From the NCBI GenBank assembly GCA_000827265.1, contig KN834770.1, positions 309,042 through 373,041 of the forward strand: a stretch of DNA of 64,000 nt, given 5' to 3'. The stretch is from Collybiopsis luxurians FD-317 M1 (Eukaryota > Basidiomycota > Agaricomycetes > Agaricales > Omphalotaceae). Under the pieces are notes generated by a model. That model saw only the letters and a program-made list of their open reading frames with translations. It searched no databases and had not been told where the DNA came from. Each line of letters opens with the position of its first letter. The first letter of the stretch is position 1. A program made the position numbers and the translations under genes. Of the stretch, positions 11,798 through 24,100 are shown piece by piece.

Positions 11798-14316
11798 CTA
11801 ATCGCTATCACTACTGCTGCTATCGTCACTTTCTCCGTCATCTGTACTACTCTCGTCCTCACTCTGGTCTTCCCTCTCCTCAGCTTTCTTAACTTTGCCG
11901 CCCCTCATCGCGGACATCTGTCCAGCGAGGGAATCCTCATCCGGATCAGAGATTTCATCCTCCCCAGGCTGCTCGTCTGCATTCAACGCAGATACATCAT
12001 CAATTTTGAGCTGAACCGGCACCAAAGATGTTAACCACATTCTGACCAGCAAGTTAATGAAACACGCACAGTCATATTCCTCGAAATCTCCTCTCCCACA
12101 AAGGTGTCACTGATGAGATATATCTTCCATGTGTACATTCCAGGACCTTGTGGAGCCTGGAACTGAAGTTTGTACGTTCGGTAACTCCTGTCTGCGGTTT
12201 TGGGACTGGAAAATGGAACGTTGGTAATTTTCATCGGAGGCACCATCACGCGAGAGTTTTTCTCGTCGGCGAGAACCAACCACCATCCTGGCTTCCGATT
12301 CTATATGCATAGATTAAGGAATGCATACGCAAAACCTTGTAACGCATACCTGAGGCCAATATGGAGCATGAGCCCAACCAGACGCACTCTCTTCCTTTAT
12401 TGGTTCAGCGTCAGAACGGCTCATAAGGAATTCCTCATCTTTTTCGTCGTTAGCTTTGATAGTTTGCTTAACTTGCTCGACACTGGGCTCTTTCTCTGCA
12501 GCTGCTGGAGCAGAGTTGGGAGGTGAGATTCGTAACTTGACCACAAGATAAACGATTGACGAAGGAGTAACAATACGTTCGCCGATGACTAAGGAAAGAT
12601 GAGCATTTGGCAGATCAGACCACAGGCGCTCGAACCTTTATACGTAGCGTCAACCAACTCTAGCCTGCCCCACTGAGACACCGCTTTCTTTATGTCTTCG
12701 ACCCTGCTATCATTTGTTGCCTCGAGTTCGCTGACTACACCGGCGAAATCATCTGCTTTCAGATCATCTCCGGTCTTGATCCCAGGGAGCTGGGCGAGCC
12801 GGTCTTGCTTTGCAGGTAAAGGGCGGGGAAGTAGGGCCTGAGCGAGATACCCGTGTAGACGCATGACATAGATGGTAGGAATCAACCAGTTACGAGAGAG
12901 CGAGATGTTTAGCAGAGCATTCAAAAGTACGGGGGTTTGGAGCAGAATCTGAGTCTGTTCTAAAAGGGAGGGTAAATTATCAGTTCGTTTTGAAATTCAC
13001 TGTTGTCCTGTACCTTTTTGCAAACTCGAACTTTCCACCTTGAGACGTAAAAGATGCGCGTACACAAGTATTATGGCTTTACGATGACCTGCATCTTTTC
13101 CGGCATGGATGAGGGATTTGAGCGTCTCCCATTGTTTCGGCGCAATCGTAGAGATATTCTTTTCTAATGTGTCAAGTTCTGCGGCGTCTCTAGAGTTGAT
13201 TTTCATGTCCGAGAGCTCCCATTTGTAAGCCTTTCCGAGAGCCCCTACAACGTCTTCCATCGTCGAATCCTCTTTCAACGATTTGAAAAAAGCGGCGGCA
13301 GATCTAGCGTTAACTCCGTCCTTGGTCTTTTGACGGGAGCCAAACCACCATCTTCCCTAGGGACCGAACCAGTATCGGTACATGTAGAACATTTGAAAAG
13401 AACCAACACTTACGACTAGGGTCGGTAGTGCGCCACCAAAGATCAATCCATAGACACCAAGAACCCATACATTGTTTTTGCTTTCTACGATCCACTTGGG
13501 TATAGCAATTCCCACCGATGTCTGCTGTGGTCCATCCGGATTGCCATATTTCCGCAGGTTCTCTCGGATAGTCTCGTCTGTTAATCTTTGCACGCGTATT
13601 AATAATTTTAGAAGAATTGGAATAATTAAGTAACGCACGATTTATAAGCCTTGGTTAAATCAACGAATCGATTCTGAATTTGCTCGATGGTTTCGTTTAC
13701 AGTAATCTTGACTTTGTCTGGATGACTGTACAGAGGTCAGGACCGCTCTGCAAACGTTGAAAATAGTTACTTGCTATAATTTGGACAATTTTTTGTAGTG
13801 CGACTTGATTTCCTTTTCGGTAGCTGACTGAAGAGTAGTGAGTATTCACCTGGTGTGAACCTCTTAACGAAACGCACAGATGATAATCCCAGAATTTCAA
13901 AAGGATCATAAATTTTGTTGTCCATTTTGGCATTCGCGACCTTATATGAAAGATACGCGAGCACAGACCATCCGCAGACAAGAAATATAGATCTGCAAGG
14001 GTAAGTTACCTGAGTTCAAAGCGCAAAAGATTCAAACTCACTTGGTGGAAAACTTTGGTTTAAATATCGAGCCCCTTTCTCGACTGGCAATGTGTGCACG
14101 CTGATCAATACAGAGATTACATTGGCATCCAGTGAGGGTTTTCTTTTCTTAATAAAAGAACAAGGAATCAGTTCCGGGCAGAAATACGTGTTGAAAGCAA
14201 GACGGCTTACTAGAAGGAGAGATGGAAAGAGTCAAGGGAATGAGTATTAGGGCGAGGAATGAGATTAAAAAATAAGCGGCCATATTGCCGCCTTCATCGT
14301 AGCTGTAGTTGGCCAT
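11798..14316 (-). CDS. SEC63: Sec63, ER translocon J-domain protein
   Basis: Component of the Sec62/Sec63 complex. Its luminal J-domain recruits BiP/Kar2 to the Sec61 channel during post-translational import into the ER. The start at 14316 gives the family N-terminus ANYSYDEGGNMAAYFLISFL, containing the first membrane helix. Then follow a short cytosolic-type segment, a second helix (FLVCGWSVLAYLSYKV), and the J-domain beginning YDPFEILGLSS, continuing ATEKEIKSHYKKLSK with the HPD motif (YHPDKVK). A third membrane region (WVLGVYGLIFGGALPTLVV) and the Brl/Sec63 domain come next. The C-terminus is strongly acidic with many SD/SE sites (DGESDDSSSSDSD), as in yeast, where casein kinase 2 phosphorylates the tail. 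The frame through the J-domain needs a GC-AG intron at 13726-13774. A GT donor there would leave an in-frame TAG. Confidence 0.93.
13726..13774 (-). other. GC-AG intron in SEC63
   Basis: On the minus strand the donor is TATA followed by GCAAGTAACT and the acceptor is CTGTACAG. Removing the 49 nt joins KLSKLY to HPDKVK in frame and restores the J-domain HPD motif. The unspliced frame meets a TAG just past the donor. The only nearby GT donor (GTCCAA) is poor and would delete three conserved residues. Confidence 0.75.
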
Positions 14317-14441
14317 TGCAACACGTCCGAGTCGACGACAAAGAACCAAGTCAAGTTGTAAAGTACGTGGCACAGGGCGCTTGTAGGTCGCCCCGAAGTA
14401 AGCGCCGGGCGTTTGCTATGTACTGTAGTATCGACTATCTA

Positions 14442-17177
14442 CTATTCCTGCTTCAACTCCTCTAACAGCTCCTCTAGGCGATGCCACTCCGGATCATCTT
14501 CGAAGTTTTCTCTTGTCCTTCCCATGAAACTCCGGACGACGCTTTTAGCTTGCAACCTCCACTTTTTTGTGCTCCCACTCGCTTCTAATCGAGCACCCAC
14601 ATTCCTGAGAATATCTACAATCTCCTCCACTTCACCGACAGCATCCCTCCAAATTCTCCTCCCAGTATCATCAACTGCGCCTGCTACATCAATTTCACCC
14701 CTGCTCAACTTCCCAGCTTCACTTTCTCTGTAAGCGTCCATCCACGCTTTCATCGTCTCTTCCCATTTTCCTTGCCAGGTCAACAGTCGGGCATATGCGC
14801 GGAACACTCGAGCAGAAGAAACCCGAGGCAGAATGGTGCGTTCAAATAAATCGACCAATCGGGGCAGAAGACCATGACCTTCGTTTGGATTCAGGACGGG
14901 CTTGACTTCACTGCTTGCATTTTCCGAAGATGCCACAGCTTCGGCTGGATCGGATGGTGCACGAGTCACGGCGTTTACCAGCCGGTCAAGGACTTCTTCA
15001 TCCAAAACTACGCCGTCTGGTTTGTTGCTTGTCTCCTCGATAACTCGTCCAAGAGCTCGGCAAGCTTCTGCGAGTTCTCCAATGTCGACGGCGATAATCA
15101 TATAATTCGACCACATTCGCCAGTTGTCGTAACTTCTCTTGAGACCTTCTTTCAACGCTCTGAATGCGAGTTGTTTATTGTCGTGAGGAATCAAGATATT
15201 GTTCTGAACCTACTTTCAGGGCACAAATCTCTGGTCAGGCTAGTTCAGAAGACTTACTTCTGGATCCCCGTCTTTCTCCGACTCGATCCGTAGATACATA
15301 CTCGCCAAATTACTCCAACTTTCTCCGTCTTCTTCGTCTATTTGCACACAGCGGGCAAAGCCATCCTTCGCACCCTTCCAGTCTTCCAAACGCATGCAAG
15401 CACAACCGAGGATAAACCAAGATCGAGAGAGTAACGGATTAATTTTCACAGCCTTCCCTAAGCACTCACGAGAAAGCTGATATTCTGCCCTCGCGAAATA
15501 ATATCCACCTAGAGAACGCATTGCACGGCCAGAAGTATGCTTGGAAACCTCCCATGCGCGTTTGTAGTGCTCTACAGCTTGCTCCGGCTCAAGATCTCCT
15601 AAGATACACCACAACTTGGCTTCTCGAGCGGTATCAAGGCTTTGCTTCCGCTTCTCAAGGTCCACCGCATAGGATTTTTTCTCCCGCGAGATGACCGTCT
15701 CCGATTCCACCTTGTCCCCTGCGAGTAGATCTTTTACGATGGTAATCCCTCGGTCTGGTCGTTCTAGGGATACGTGACATTTGACGACCTCCTCCCACAT
15801 TTCTAGTCGCTCGTAAATTTCCAGGGCTGATTTGATCACCCCGAGACTAATAAAACGATCTGCAAGCTCGCGTTCCATTTCCCATTTCGAAGGAAGAGAT
15901 ATGTCATGGATGTAGCGCAGCCGTTCTGAGACGGGAGCTGCATCAGTATCCGTTGCAGGCATTTGGTCGACCAATGCCTGAAGCTGGAGTGTGGATCGTT
16001 CCACTGTCCGCGTGCGAGCAGCCTCCAAACGAGAACGCAAAAGAAGTGCCATTGTATGTATTGTCCAATTTCGAGGGTGTGTAATAACTCGAGCGACATA
16101 AGGTGCCATTTGTTCCGATGTGAGACCATGCAGAGGCGAGGTATTCCGGATATTCAAGCACAGGGAGAGAAGGATACATTGATCGAGTGGATGAAGCGGT
16201 GGCTGATTCGAAGGATCAAGATGACGGAGAGAAGACGGCGAAGGGTCGGAAGATGGTTTAGACGACGTAAATTCGGTTTGTTCGAGTAGTGTATCGTCAT
16301 TGAGGGCCAGTGTCTCTGGAACCGCCGTTTGGCTAACAGTCTCCTGTGCTCTTGCTGAAGCACCATCAGGAAGATGACTCTCTGCCAATAACACGAGCTG
16401 ACTAAGTTCGGTTTGCTGAAACTTTGTGCGCTTCCCAAGCGCACCGGTCAACTCGTACTGCAAATCCGTAGCTCGAGCTGCCTTAATAAAGTATTCAGCA
16501 GCTATTTTGTCCTGTACGAAGATATGATGCAGTAAACCGTGCTCCAAGAACAGTCGGCCGGCTAGATCAGGGCTACCCGATGCAAATGGGTTTTGCCAGT
16601 TTTCAAAAGTTCGAAGAACATTGTCTGAAAAAATTGCAGGTTCGTCGAGTACTCGCTGATGAGTCAGGTGAACTCGCAAACGCCACCACACAATGGTTTG
16701 GCAGTGTTGGTAAGAATGATCCAGAAGCAATTGGGCAAGACGCAAAAGTATTGCGTGCCTAGTAAGATGGTACGCTGGTTCACCGCCGAATGCAAGTTCA
16801 GCGATGGCACTTTGATTAAGGGACTCCTCCGAAATACTATCAGTTTCTGAATGCGAGAGAATGCCAAGGGGTTTAAAGTCTAGATCTGGTCCAGTCCAAT
16901 TAACCTGCAGGAATGCATGAAGACAAGCTACAGCCAGTGCGAGACGACCAAGTTCGATCTCCTTTTCATCCCCTGTTGGTAAAGCGGAAAGATCAAATGA
17001 ATCTTGCAAGGTTTCGGCGGGTCTGAATCGAAATAATTGTTGAGCATAAGAAGATGTGAGTGCCTGGCCAAAGCGTCCTCTTACTACAGCCTGTGCGATA
17101 TCTGACACCGGACTTTGGGGAATTGAGGGATCCCAGTCTCCAGCGAGTAAGCACTTTTCGAGGGCCTGGATGTTCAT
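14442..17177 (-). CDS. EMW1: TTC27/Emw1-family tetratricopeptide protein
   Basis: TPR-repeat protein of about 880 residues related to animal TTC27 and yeast Emw1, which is essential and linked to cell-wall integrity; the biochemical role is poorly defined. Two long exons (17177-15240 and 15194-14442) are separated by one ~45-nt intron. The N-terminal half is all-helical and includes the family-like TIVWWRLRVHLTHQRVLDEP. The TPR units lie in the middle (AKLWCILGDLEPEQAVEHYK, GGYYFARAEYQLSRECLGKA, SWFILGCACMRLEDWKGAKD, GESWSNLASMYLRI, FRALKEGLKRSYDNWRMWSN). No signal peptide or membrane segment is present. The start ATG at 17177 is the first in frame and gives MNIQALEKCLLAGDWD. It is 125 bp upstream of SEC63 in the transcription direction and 171 bp downstream of PAF1. 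Confidence 0.85.
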
Positions 17178-17348
17178 TGAAGCAGCAAATTTGCCGTCCC
17201 TTCTTGCGGAAAGATGAAAACTAGAATCTGAGCGCCAATCGATCGAGTTATTCCCACAGTCATTAAGTCAGTACAAATCCTTCATGTACTTCAGTCAGAT
17301 TTTGGTATCAAGCAATCTTTCACTGTTAGTAAGAGGGTAGCGCATAGA

Positions 17349-18951
17349 TCACATTTCGTTTGGTATATTATCCACCGGTACTGGAAACCCTTGCGTTCCG
17401 GGTCCCTCATCTACTTCGACCTCTCCGTCCGCGTCTGCGTCGGCATCTCCTCTCATGAGGAACAGAGGATCCATAACTTCGGCCAAAGCTTCTTCCCTCT
17501 CTTCCTCTTCCTCTTGACTCATTGGAACATGTGTAACCTTAATAACGTCCCATTTATCGTCATATTGTTCATAAGCCTACAAAAAACATGAGTATAGATA
17601 TCATAACAAAAGATACGATGGCTGACGTTCGCTCGCTTCTTCTTCAGGATCATTTTACGCTCGATGTTCTTGTAGTAGGCACCTTTCGGTCTAATGATTG
17701 CTTTCTTGTCGTCCTCTTCATCTTTGAACACGTCAAAGGTCGATGATGATCCACCGTTCTCGAAGACAACCAAGTACTCGTTGGATACTTCTTGTTCAAC
17801 TTTGATAGTTTCGTAGTCACGAATAAACTTGAAGACCGTTGGCTTTGGAGGCAGTCAATCTCAGATAGATCAGATAGCTAGGAATCGAATCGTACCTCCT
17901 CGTTTTCGGGGACCTCATACGGCTGTACAGAACTGCGTGTTTCCTTGAAATTAAGTGCACCTTCATCCTGTTCGGTAAGATAGTAGGCAAGGAAGGAATC
18001 ATGTTCAGATTTCATGGGTCGAAGAATGGCACAGTCTAATCTTGGATCCTCAACCTGGAAAAGACATTAAAATTCAGGGCGCAGAACATATAAAGAAAAT
18101 CGTACTTCTACAGGCCTCTCTCCAGGCCGTTCAGCAAAGCGGAACAGGTCGTACTGATTTGCCCAAATGTCGCTGTCAGGAAGTATCTCGTATGATTCAA
18201 CGGCAGTGACATTGGGCTTATTCGGATGGCGAAGCTCCTCCAATATAAAGCTATCGTTGCAAGCGGCAAAAGAAGCTTCGATATCTCGTAACTGTGCTTC
18301 TCTGGAAACGTCGATTGGGGGAAGTGATACATGTTTTCTATATTCCCAAAAGGTGAGGAAAGTAGTCAAAGTAGGGCAAGACGAAGCACGTACGTTTCAG
18401 AAGTGAGTTTCTGTACTCGATCACTGGTGTACTCAGTCTTTCTTAGCCAGGCCACTTGGCCTAATGCTGGCGTTGCGGGAGTTGAGCCACTGTGAGTTCC
18501 TGTCAAGTATGAAGTTGACGAGCCAGCGTCGTACGCCAAGAATTCATCTTTTGGGTCAAGTTTGGGGAGATTTTCAGGGTCTGGGTTGAGCGCTGCAGAC
18601 CGAAAACATGAAGAGGACCCAAGGTTTAGAATAGTAGTTTACCACCGACCTGAATCGTCAGCGTTCTCTTCCCAGAGAGATTCCCACTTGCCCAAGTCCA
18701 AGGGCATACCACATTCTGCATCTACTATCATCGGTAAAGCAGTATTATTTGCGATGGAGTTGATGAAATCAGGTTGGGCGTAGCGCATAGGATTTGTGGG
18801 TATTTCGAGGAGTTTTGGTGGACATGGCGGGGCAGGTAAAGGATTTGAGTATCTGACGCGTACCAGAAGATCTAATTTACTATAGAAAACGATTTAGTAA
18901 GAGCGATTTTACCTGTACTCGGCCCATTTCCTACCTTTTCTTGAAGCTCAT
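17349..18951 (-). CDS. PAF1: Paf1, RNA polymerase II-associated factor
   Basis: Subunit of the PAF1 complex, which travels with RNA polymerase II and supports histone H2B ubiquitylation and H3K4 methylation. The start at 18951 encodes MSFKK. A short intron follows directly and leads to the family-typical SKLDLLVRVRYSNPLP and PCPPKLLEIPTNPMRYAQPDF. Further on are a hallmark-like segment (YTSDRVQKLTSET), KPNVTAVESYEILPDSDIWA, FSLYVLRP and PYEVPENEE. The C-terminal region is rich in Glu and Asp (QEEEEEREEAL, DADADADGEVEVDEG), typical for Paf1, ending IPNEM at 17349. The gene has about eight short introns. Its start codon lies only 42 bp from the TRM82 start on the other strand. Confidence 0.9.
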
Positions 18952-18993
18952 TGTGATGGACGTTGAAGGCCAACAAACATTTGCCGGCGGCAA
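18952..18993. promoter_or_regulatory. 42-bp divergent start-to-start interval, PAF1/TRM82
   Basis: The PAF1 ATG (minus strand, 18951) and the TRM82 ATG (plus strand, 18994) are separated by 42 bp. The two 5' leaders and core promoters must share or overlap this interval or extend into each other's coding exons. No TATA box is visible. Both starts are supported by family N-termini. Confidence 0.65.
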
Positions 18994-21024
18994 ATGAACT
19001 TTCCTTACTCCCAACTCGAATTCCGTCGTGGTATTCCAGCAATCATTGTCTCTGGGTTCCATATTCAGCTTATAGATCCATCGTAACCATTTGCCTGCTT
19101 CGTTTCTCGCTTGTTCTGACCCACCATCGCCAGCAGCGGCGCCGTTATCTCTTCGACACTCAACTCCCCGGCAAATGTCCAACAATCTTTAAAAAAGTCG
19201 GGTCCGATCCGATGTGCAGCCTTGGATAATTCCAATACACATTTAGCGACATTGGCCGATGATAAATTTCTTAAAGTCTGGAAATTGGATAGCCTTGAGC
19301 TCCTACATGAAAGGTTGGCTTTGTCGGACTTGTCGCTCAATTAAAAACAAATTTAATTTCTGCAGAGAACTACCGAAAAGACCAACTAGCGCGGCTTTCA
19401 CGGTCGATGGACAGACTATCGTCGTTGCGGATAAGTTTGGCGACGTCTTTAGGTACTTGTAGTGTTACTTTTTTACCTTGGTCGTTCAATTGACGCGTCC
19501 AAAAGCTACCCACTTCACCCTCCTCCCTCAAACTTGGTTACTAATCCGCCAAAAGTACCTCCAGAAGAAGTAGAAATCTCGGAAGCAGCCCCAGCGGAAT
19601 CACCAAGCGCCGAATCATCATCCCCAAAGAAGCGGAAATCCAAAAAACAAAAACGCCACGAAAACTCCCCCGTTCCCCGCGATTCTCTTGCATCACACGA
19701 AGCTACCTCCAACGGGACCCTGGTTTTGGGACACACATCTTTACTAACGTGCTTCCTACTCACCTCCGACGGCAAGTTCATCATCACCGCAGATCGTGAC
19801 GAACACATACGCGTTAGTTGGTATCCCCAAGGCTATTGCATAGAATCTTTTTGCTTGGGACATACGCAGTGCGTAGCTTTAGCCTTCGCAACCAGTGTAG
19901 CTACTCAGCTTTTACATGCAGATTCGTCTCCGCTATTTGCATACCCCCCGCTCATCCAGATATTCTTATCTCCGGCGGAGGCGACGCCGAGCTCAAAATT
20001 TGGGATTGGCTGTCGGGAAAGCACAAATTTGACATTCCGATTTCGGAGGCTGTCATACCGTTTGTCAAGGTCAAAGTGAAACCGTACAAACGGGGTCAAG
20101 TAGAAGAGCGGAGCGTTCAAGCAGAGGAGGATAAGGAAGATGACGGGGAAGGGCAGGATCCACTTCCTTCTGAAAATGAAAATCAAGCTGTCCTTGCAGT
20201 ACAACAAATTAGTACGCTTTCGGAATTCGTCTTGTTCAGTATTACTGGGTTAGTCAGAATCTTTTCAGGCTTCATAGCCTACATTCATCCTTTTTTTCAG
20301 TGGAACAGCTTTGTTTACAGTTGCCCTTCCGGATAAATCTTCCGAATTGTCACCCTCGATACACGCTCTCGACTTTGGTAAACCTGTACTCGGTTTTACG
20401 GTCGACCCTGACTGTCAAGTCTGGGTGAGCGTAGACCTGAATTGGTACGAAAATGAAGACATCGACTTGGGAGGGAAAGCAGTTCGACTAGTCAAACTTT
20501 CTTCCGATGGACAGGTAGCAACTAGTCTTTGCCCAAAATTCCATCTAATATTGTCTTCCAGCTTGCCGACATTTCGTCAACGTCTTCGTCACCCCTTCTG
20601 GATGCTCTCAATGAGAATTGTTTGATCAAAGGTGAACTCTCCTCATTACTTCCCAAGCAAATCGTACTGACAAGAGGAAGTAGCTTCAGCAGACGATCTC
20701 GCCTCCCTCAATTTTTATTCCTCCCTTACTTCCCTACCCAAAAATACGAACGAATTTGATGTGAATGAAGACGAATCAGGCAACGTGACGCCGCAAGCAG
20801 GCATTGGTATTCCCAAGAATATCAAGACCAATACGCGAAAGCAAACACAAGGTCCAGGAGGCGGAAGGAAAGAACAGGGAAAATTGAAGACACAGAAAGC
20901 CATCGCAGAAAAGAGAAAGAAACTCGAAGGTCAGGCTGTAGAAGCTGGGGTTGAGGAGGATGCGCCTGACTCTAAACGGCTAAAGCCCGAGGATCCAGGA
21001 ACCGCTGGGGAAGACGTACACTGA
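18994..21024 (+). CDS. TRM82: Trm82/WDR4, WD40 subunit of tRNA m7G46 methyltransferase
   Basis: Non-catalytic partner of Trm8/METTL1, which forms 7-methylguanosine at position 46 of tRNAs. The start ATG 18994 gives MNFPYSQLEFRRGIP. WD40 blades follow: IRCAALDNSNTHLATLADDK with FLKVWKLDSLELLHE, ELPKRPTSAAFTVDGQTIVV with ADKFGDVFRY, and LLTCFLLTSDGKFIITADRD with EHIRVSWYPQGYCIESFCLG. The next blade has FVSAICIPPAHPDILISGGG with DAELKIWDWLSGK, and LGFTVDPDCQVWVSVDL comes later. A lysine-rich insert (KKRKSKKQKR) sits between blades, and the C-terminal tail is basic and disordered (KLKTQKAIAEKRKKLEGQ), both common in fungal Trm82. About six introns are needed. AATAAAA about 30 bp after the stop is a possible poly(A) signal. 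Confidence 0.9.
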
Positions 21025-21136
21025 AATATCAGTAGCTATTTAGCTAGTGTATAATAAAATCCCATCAGGTTGGATTGATATTAGTCAGGTGCCCGAGCTG
21101 CGCAGTGACTCCATTGAACTAATGGTGTGTCCTTAC

Positions 21137-24100
21137 CTTCCGCCCATAATCGGCTTCCATGAGCGATAATACTCTCGAAAGACCTCTACAAGTCAGGTGT
21201 ACGTTCGACCGAAAAGACAAGAAAATCTCGTTTCAAACTGCCCGAAATTGTACCTATGATGTTTTGAGGGACAAGGTGCGCCGCAAATCGTTTCCTTGCA
21301 TATTACCAACTCGCCTCTATTGTAGATCGAGCAATGTTTCTCCTTATCCACATTATCATTCTTTATATCTTGGAAAGACGATAATGGCGACAATATTGAC
21401 ATCGCAGCGGATGATCACCTCGTGGATGCGATCCAGATAGCAGCGGCCGAGGAGAATACGTCGTCTGCTGCTTCTATTTTATCTGGGCGGAGTTTTGGCA
21501 GTCGAAAGATTACCCTTCGCGTTCAGATAAGTGTCGATTTTGAAGGCCGCTTGTCTGATTCTGGCTCAATAGCAAGTTTGGATGATTATCGACCCCGGAG
21601 CGAGCAAGCTTCTTTTTCTTTGAGTCCTGCAGAACCTGAGGACGATGCTGTAACAGTTAACTCCTGGGATACCAGAGGAAGGTTATCCGCTCCAGCATCT
21701 GCGCCGAGTCGTAGTCGTAGCCGAGGAAATTTGTCGCGGCATGGACGGCCTTCACAACTCTCTGGAGAATCTTCATGGGACGACTTATCCCGTTCGACCA
21801 GACAGACTCCCTTTCATCGTCCGCCAAGCGAGAATCAGGACCCTTTTGCAGATCACAATCAAGAGCCTGCGCCCGACGCAGTATTTGAGCGTTTAAAGGC
21901 TGAGGAAGACGATTCTGCCAGTACCAACTACAATCCTATAACATCTAACCCAGCTTGGTTGAAGGTACAGAATGAGCGCGCGTTTAGATCGCTGGGTGTT
22001 CTTCCTGACTCGTCTGCGTCGGATTCTTCGTCTTTGATACTTGAGCAAGAGGATCAAGTTGGAGACTTGTCGCTGACTCGTGCTCCGAGCGGGAAGTACT
22101 ATTTCAAGTACGACCCAGGGTCGTCGGACGTTTCAAATTCGCAGGATATTGGCGAGGATTACGTTGAATTTGATCCTAGCATCGAAGGTGGAATAAATGG
22201 AAAGCCACGTCCTACATCAAGGCAACTAAACTGGCTTGCGGCGCAGCAAGAAGTCGTCCCGTCTCATGACCCTCATCCTTATACTCATCTGTCCGATCCC
22301 TCCCTGGACACCATTATTCCTCCAGAAATTCTTCAAGATATTCCTCCCGCCCCTCCTGGCGAAGAGGACGTGTCCTCGTGCTCCAACTGTGGTATGTTAC
22401 TCGATTACATGAAATATGTCTGTTATACGTGCGGAGAGAAACCACCTGGTTCCTTCCTACAATCGCCCACCACTCCACTCAAAGGGAAAGATAGAGATTC
22501 ATCTGAGGCGCAACTTACTTACCCTCCCAAACCTAACAGTCATAATTCAGTTTATACATCACCTTCGTCCCCCACTTTCTCCAGTTCATCAAAGACGTTT
22601 GTAGGGTTCCCTCAGCGCAATCCTCTGTCTTCAGAACTTGGTTTGGATGCTTCTTCCTCTACATTGGGGCTCTCTACCCTCCGGCAGAAGGAAAATGGAT
22701 ATGAGCTTTGCCCTAACTGCATAGAAACCGCGGGTGTTACCCATGCTATTGAAGCCGTACTTGAACCAGGCTCTTCACCAACCATGGGTGACCTGTCATC
22801 GTCTTCTCCTGAAGATGCAGTTATTCAATGGAGAAGAGCTGCTCCGACTCAGAAAGGTCAGCTACGACATGCGTTCCTTGAGAAAATGTGGGGCCATGGA
22901 GGGTGGGAGGACGTAGGTAGGTGTGAAATCTGTCTTCTGCGTGCTGAATGTTGGACATTTTTTCACAGTTCAAAGCGAAGCTGAGACGGTTAATTGCTCA
23001 GCGTGTGGTGTTACCAAATCCCTGCACAAGCTTTTCAAGTGCGCTTCATGTCCAAGCCATTATCTCTGTCGAGCTTGCTATAGGTGATCCCTTTCTCTCA
23101 GGTTCTGCTTCTCCCTGCATTAACTTTTCGCCCAGCCTAGTGCATGATCTCCATCCGATACATGCTTTCCTGGTTTTACCGAGAATGTTATCCCGCTCGC
23201 TAAGTGATTCCGATTATCTCACCAACTCAACTTTGTTAAATCCTTCCGAGGAGCAATGTATGTCATCCTTCGTGCTTGCGCTCAGCTCGCTCATTTTTCT
23301 TCCCTTCAGCCATGGTCCATCCGGGAGTCAAGTGCGCACAGTGAGTTGAATTGATTCTCTTCCGATTCAGAGGCCTTGTTTATCCTTTTTCGCTTCAGTT
23401 GCTTGATGGAGATAGTCGGTGCACGTTTCCACTGCGCAGAATGTGAAACTGTCGATATATGTTCCAACTGTGAATCGGCTGGACTTCCTGGTAATATCGA
23501 CTCGGCGGATGGTGGTCATATCTCTTCGCATATTTTGATCAAGGTAAATGCCATCAACTTCTCTATCGCGGTAGGCTAACTCTGAATGGTTAGCTACCAG
23601 TACCAATGGCAAACAGTAAGGTGAGTGATGCTGCGCAAGACCAGCTTATGGTAGTTGTAATTGCTCTTTTTTACAGGTTGAAATGGTCAGCCGAAAGGCT
23701 AAGAATCTTTGGTCCAGAGATCCTGCGAATATCAATCGCTCTAAAGCGAAATCAGAGATATCTTACGCTCGCACGGTTATTGGAATCGGAAACATGCGCG
23801 CCTCAGATCCTCCTCCCAACGAAGATCATGGCATCGCTTGTAGTGCTTGTCGGAAGGTGGGCTATTAATGGTCGGTTTAAAACCACAAACCTGCTGACAT
23901 GGACTCATTAGCCCATAATCGGTGTACGGTATCAGTGCGCAAACTGTCCAGCTCCGGAGTCTGGGTACAACTTAGTATAATTCCTCCTCCTTACCCTCTG
24001 TTCATAACAATTGAGTGCTATTCATAGTGCGCATCTTGCGAAGAAGTGTCATACACTGTTCACGACCCATATCACGCTTTCTTCAAACTCCCTCGGCCTG

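Noticed and set aside
13770..13785. Possible disabling stop codon or frameshift in SEC63
   Set aside because: The TAG lies at the exon/intron border and is removed by a consensus GCAAGT donor. The protein then continues with the HPD motif.
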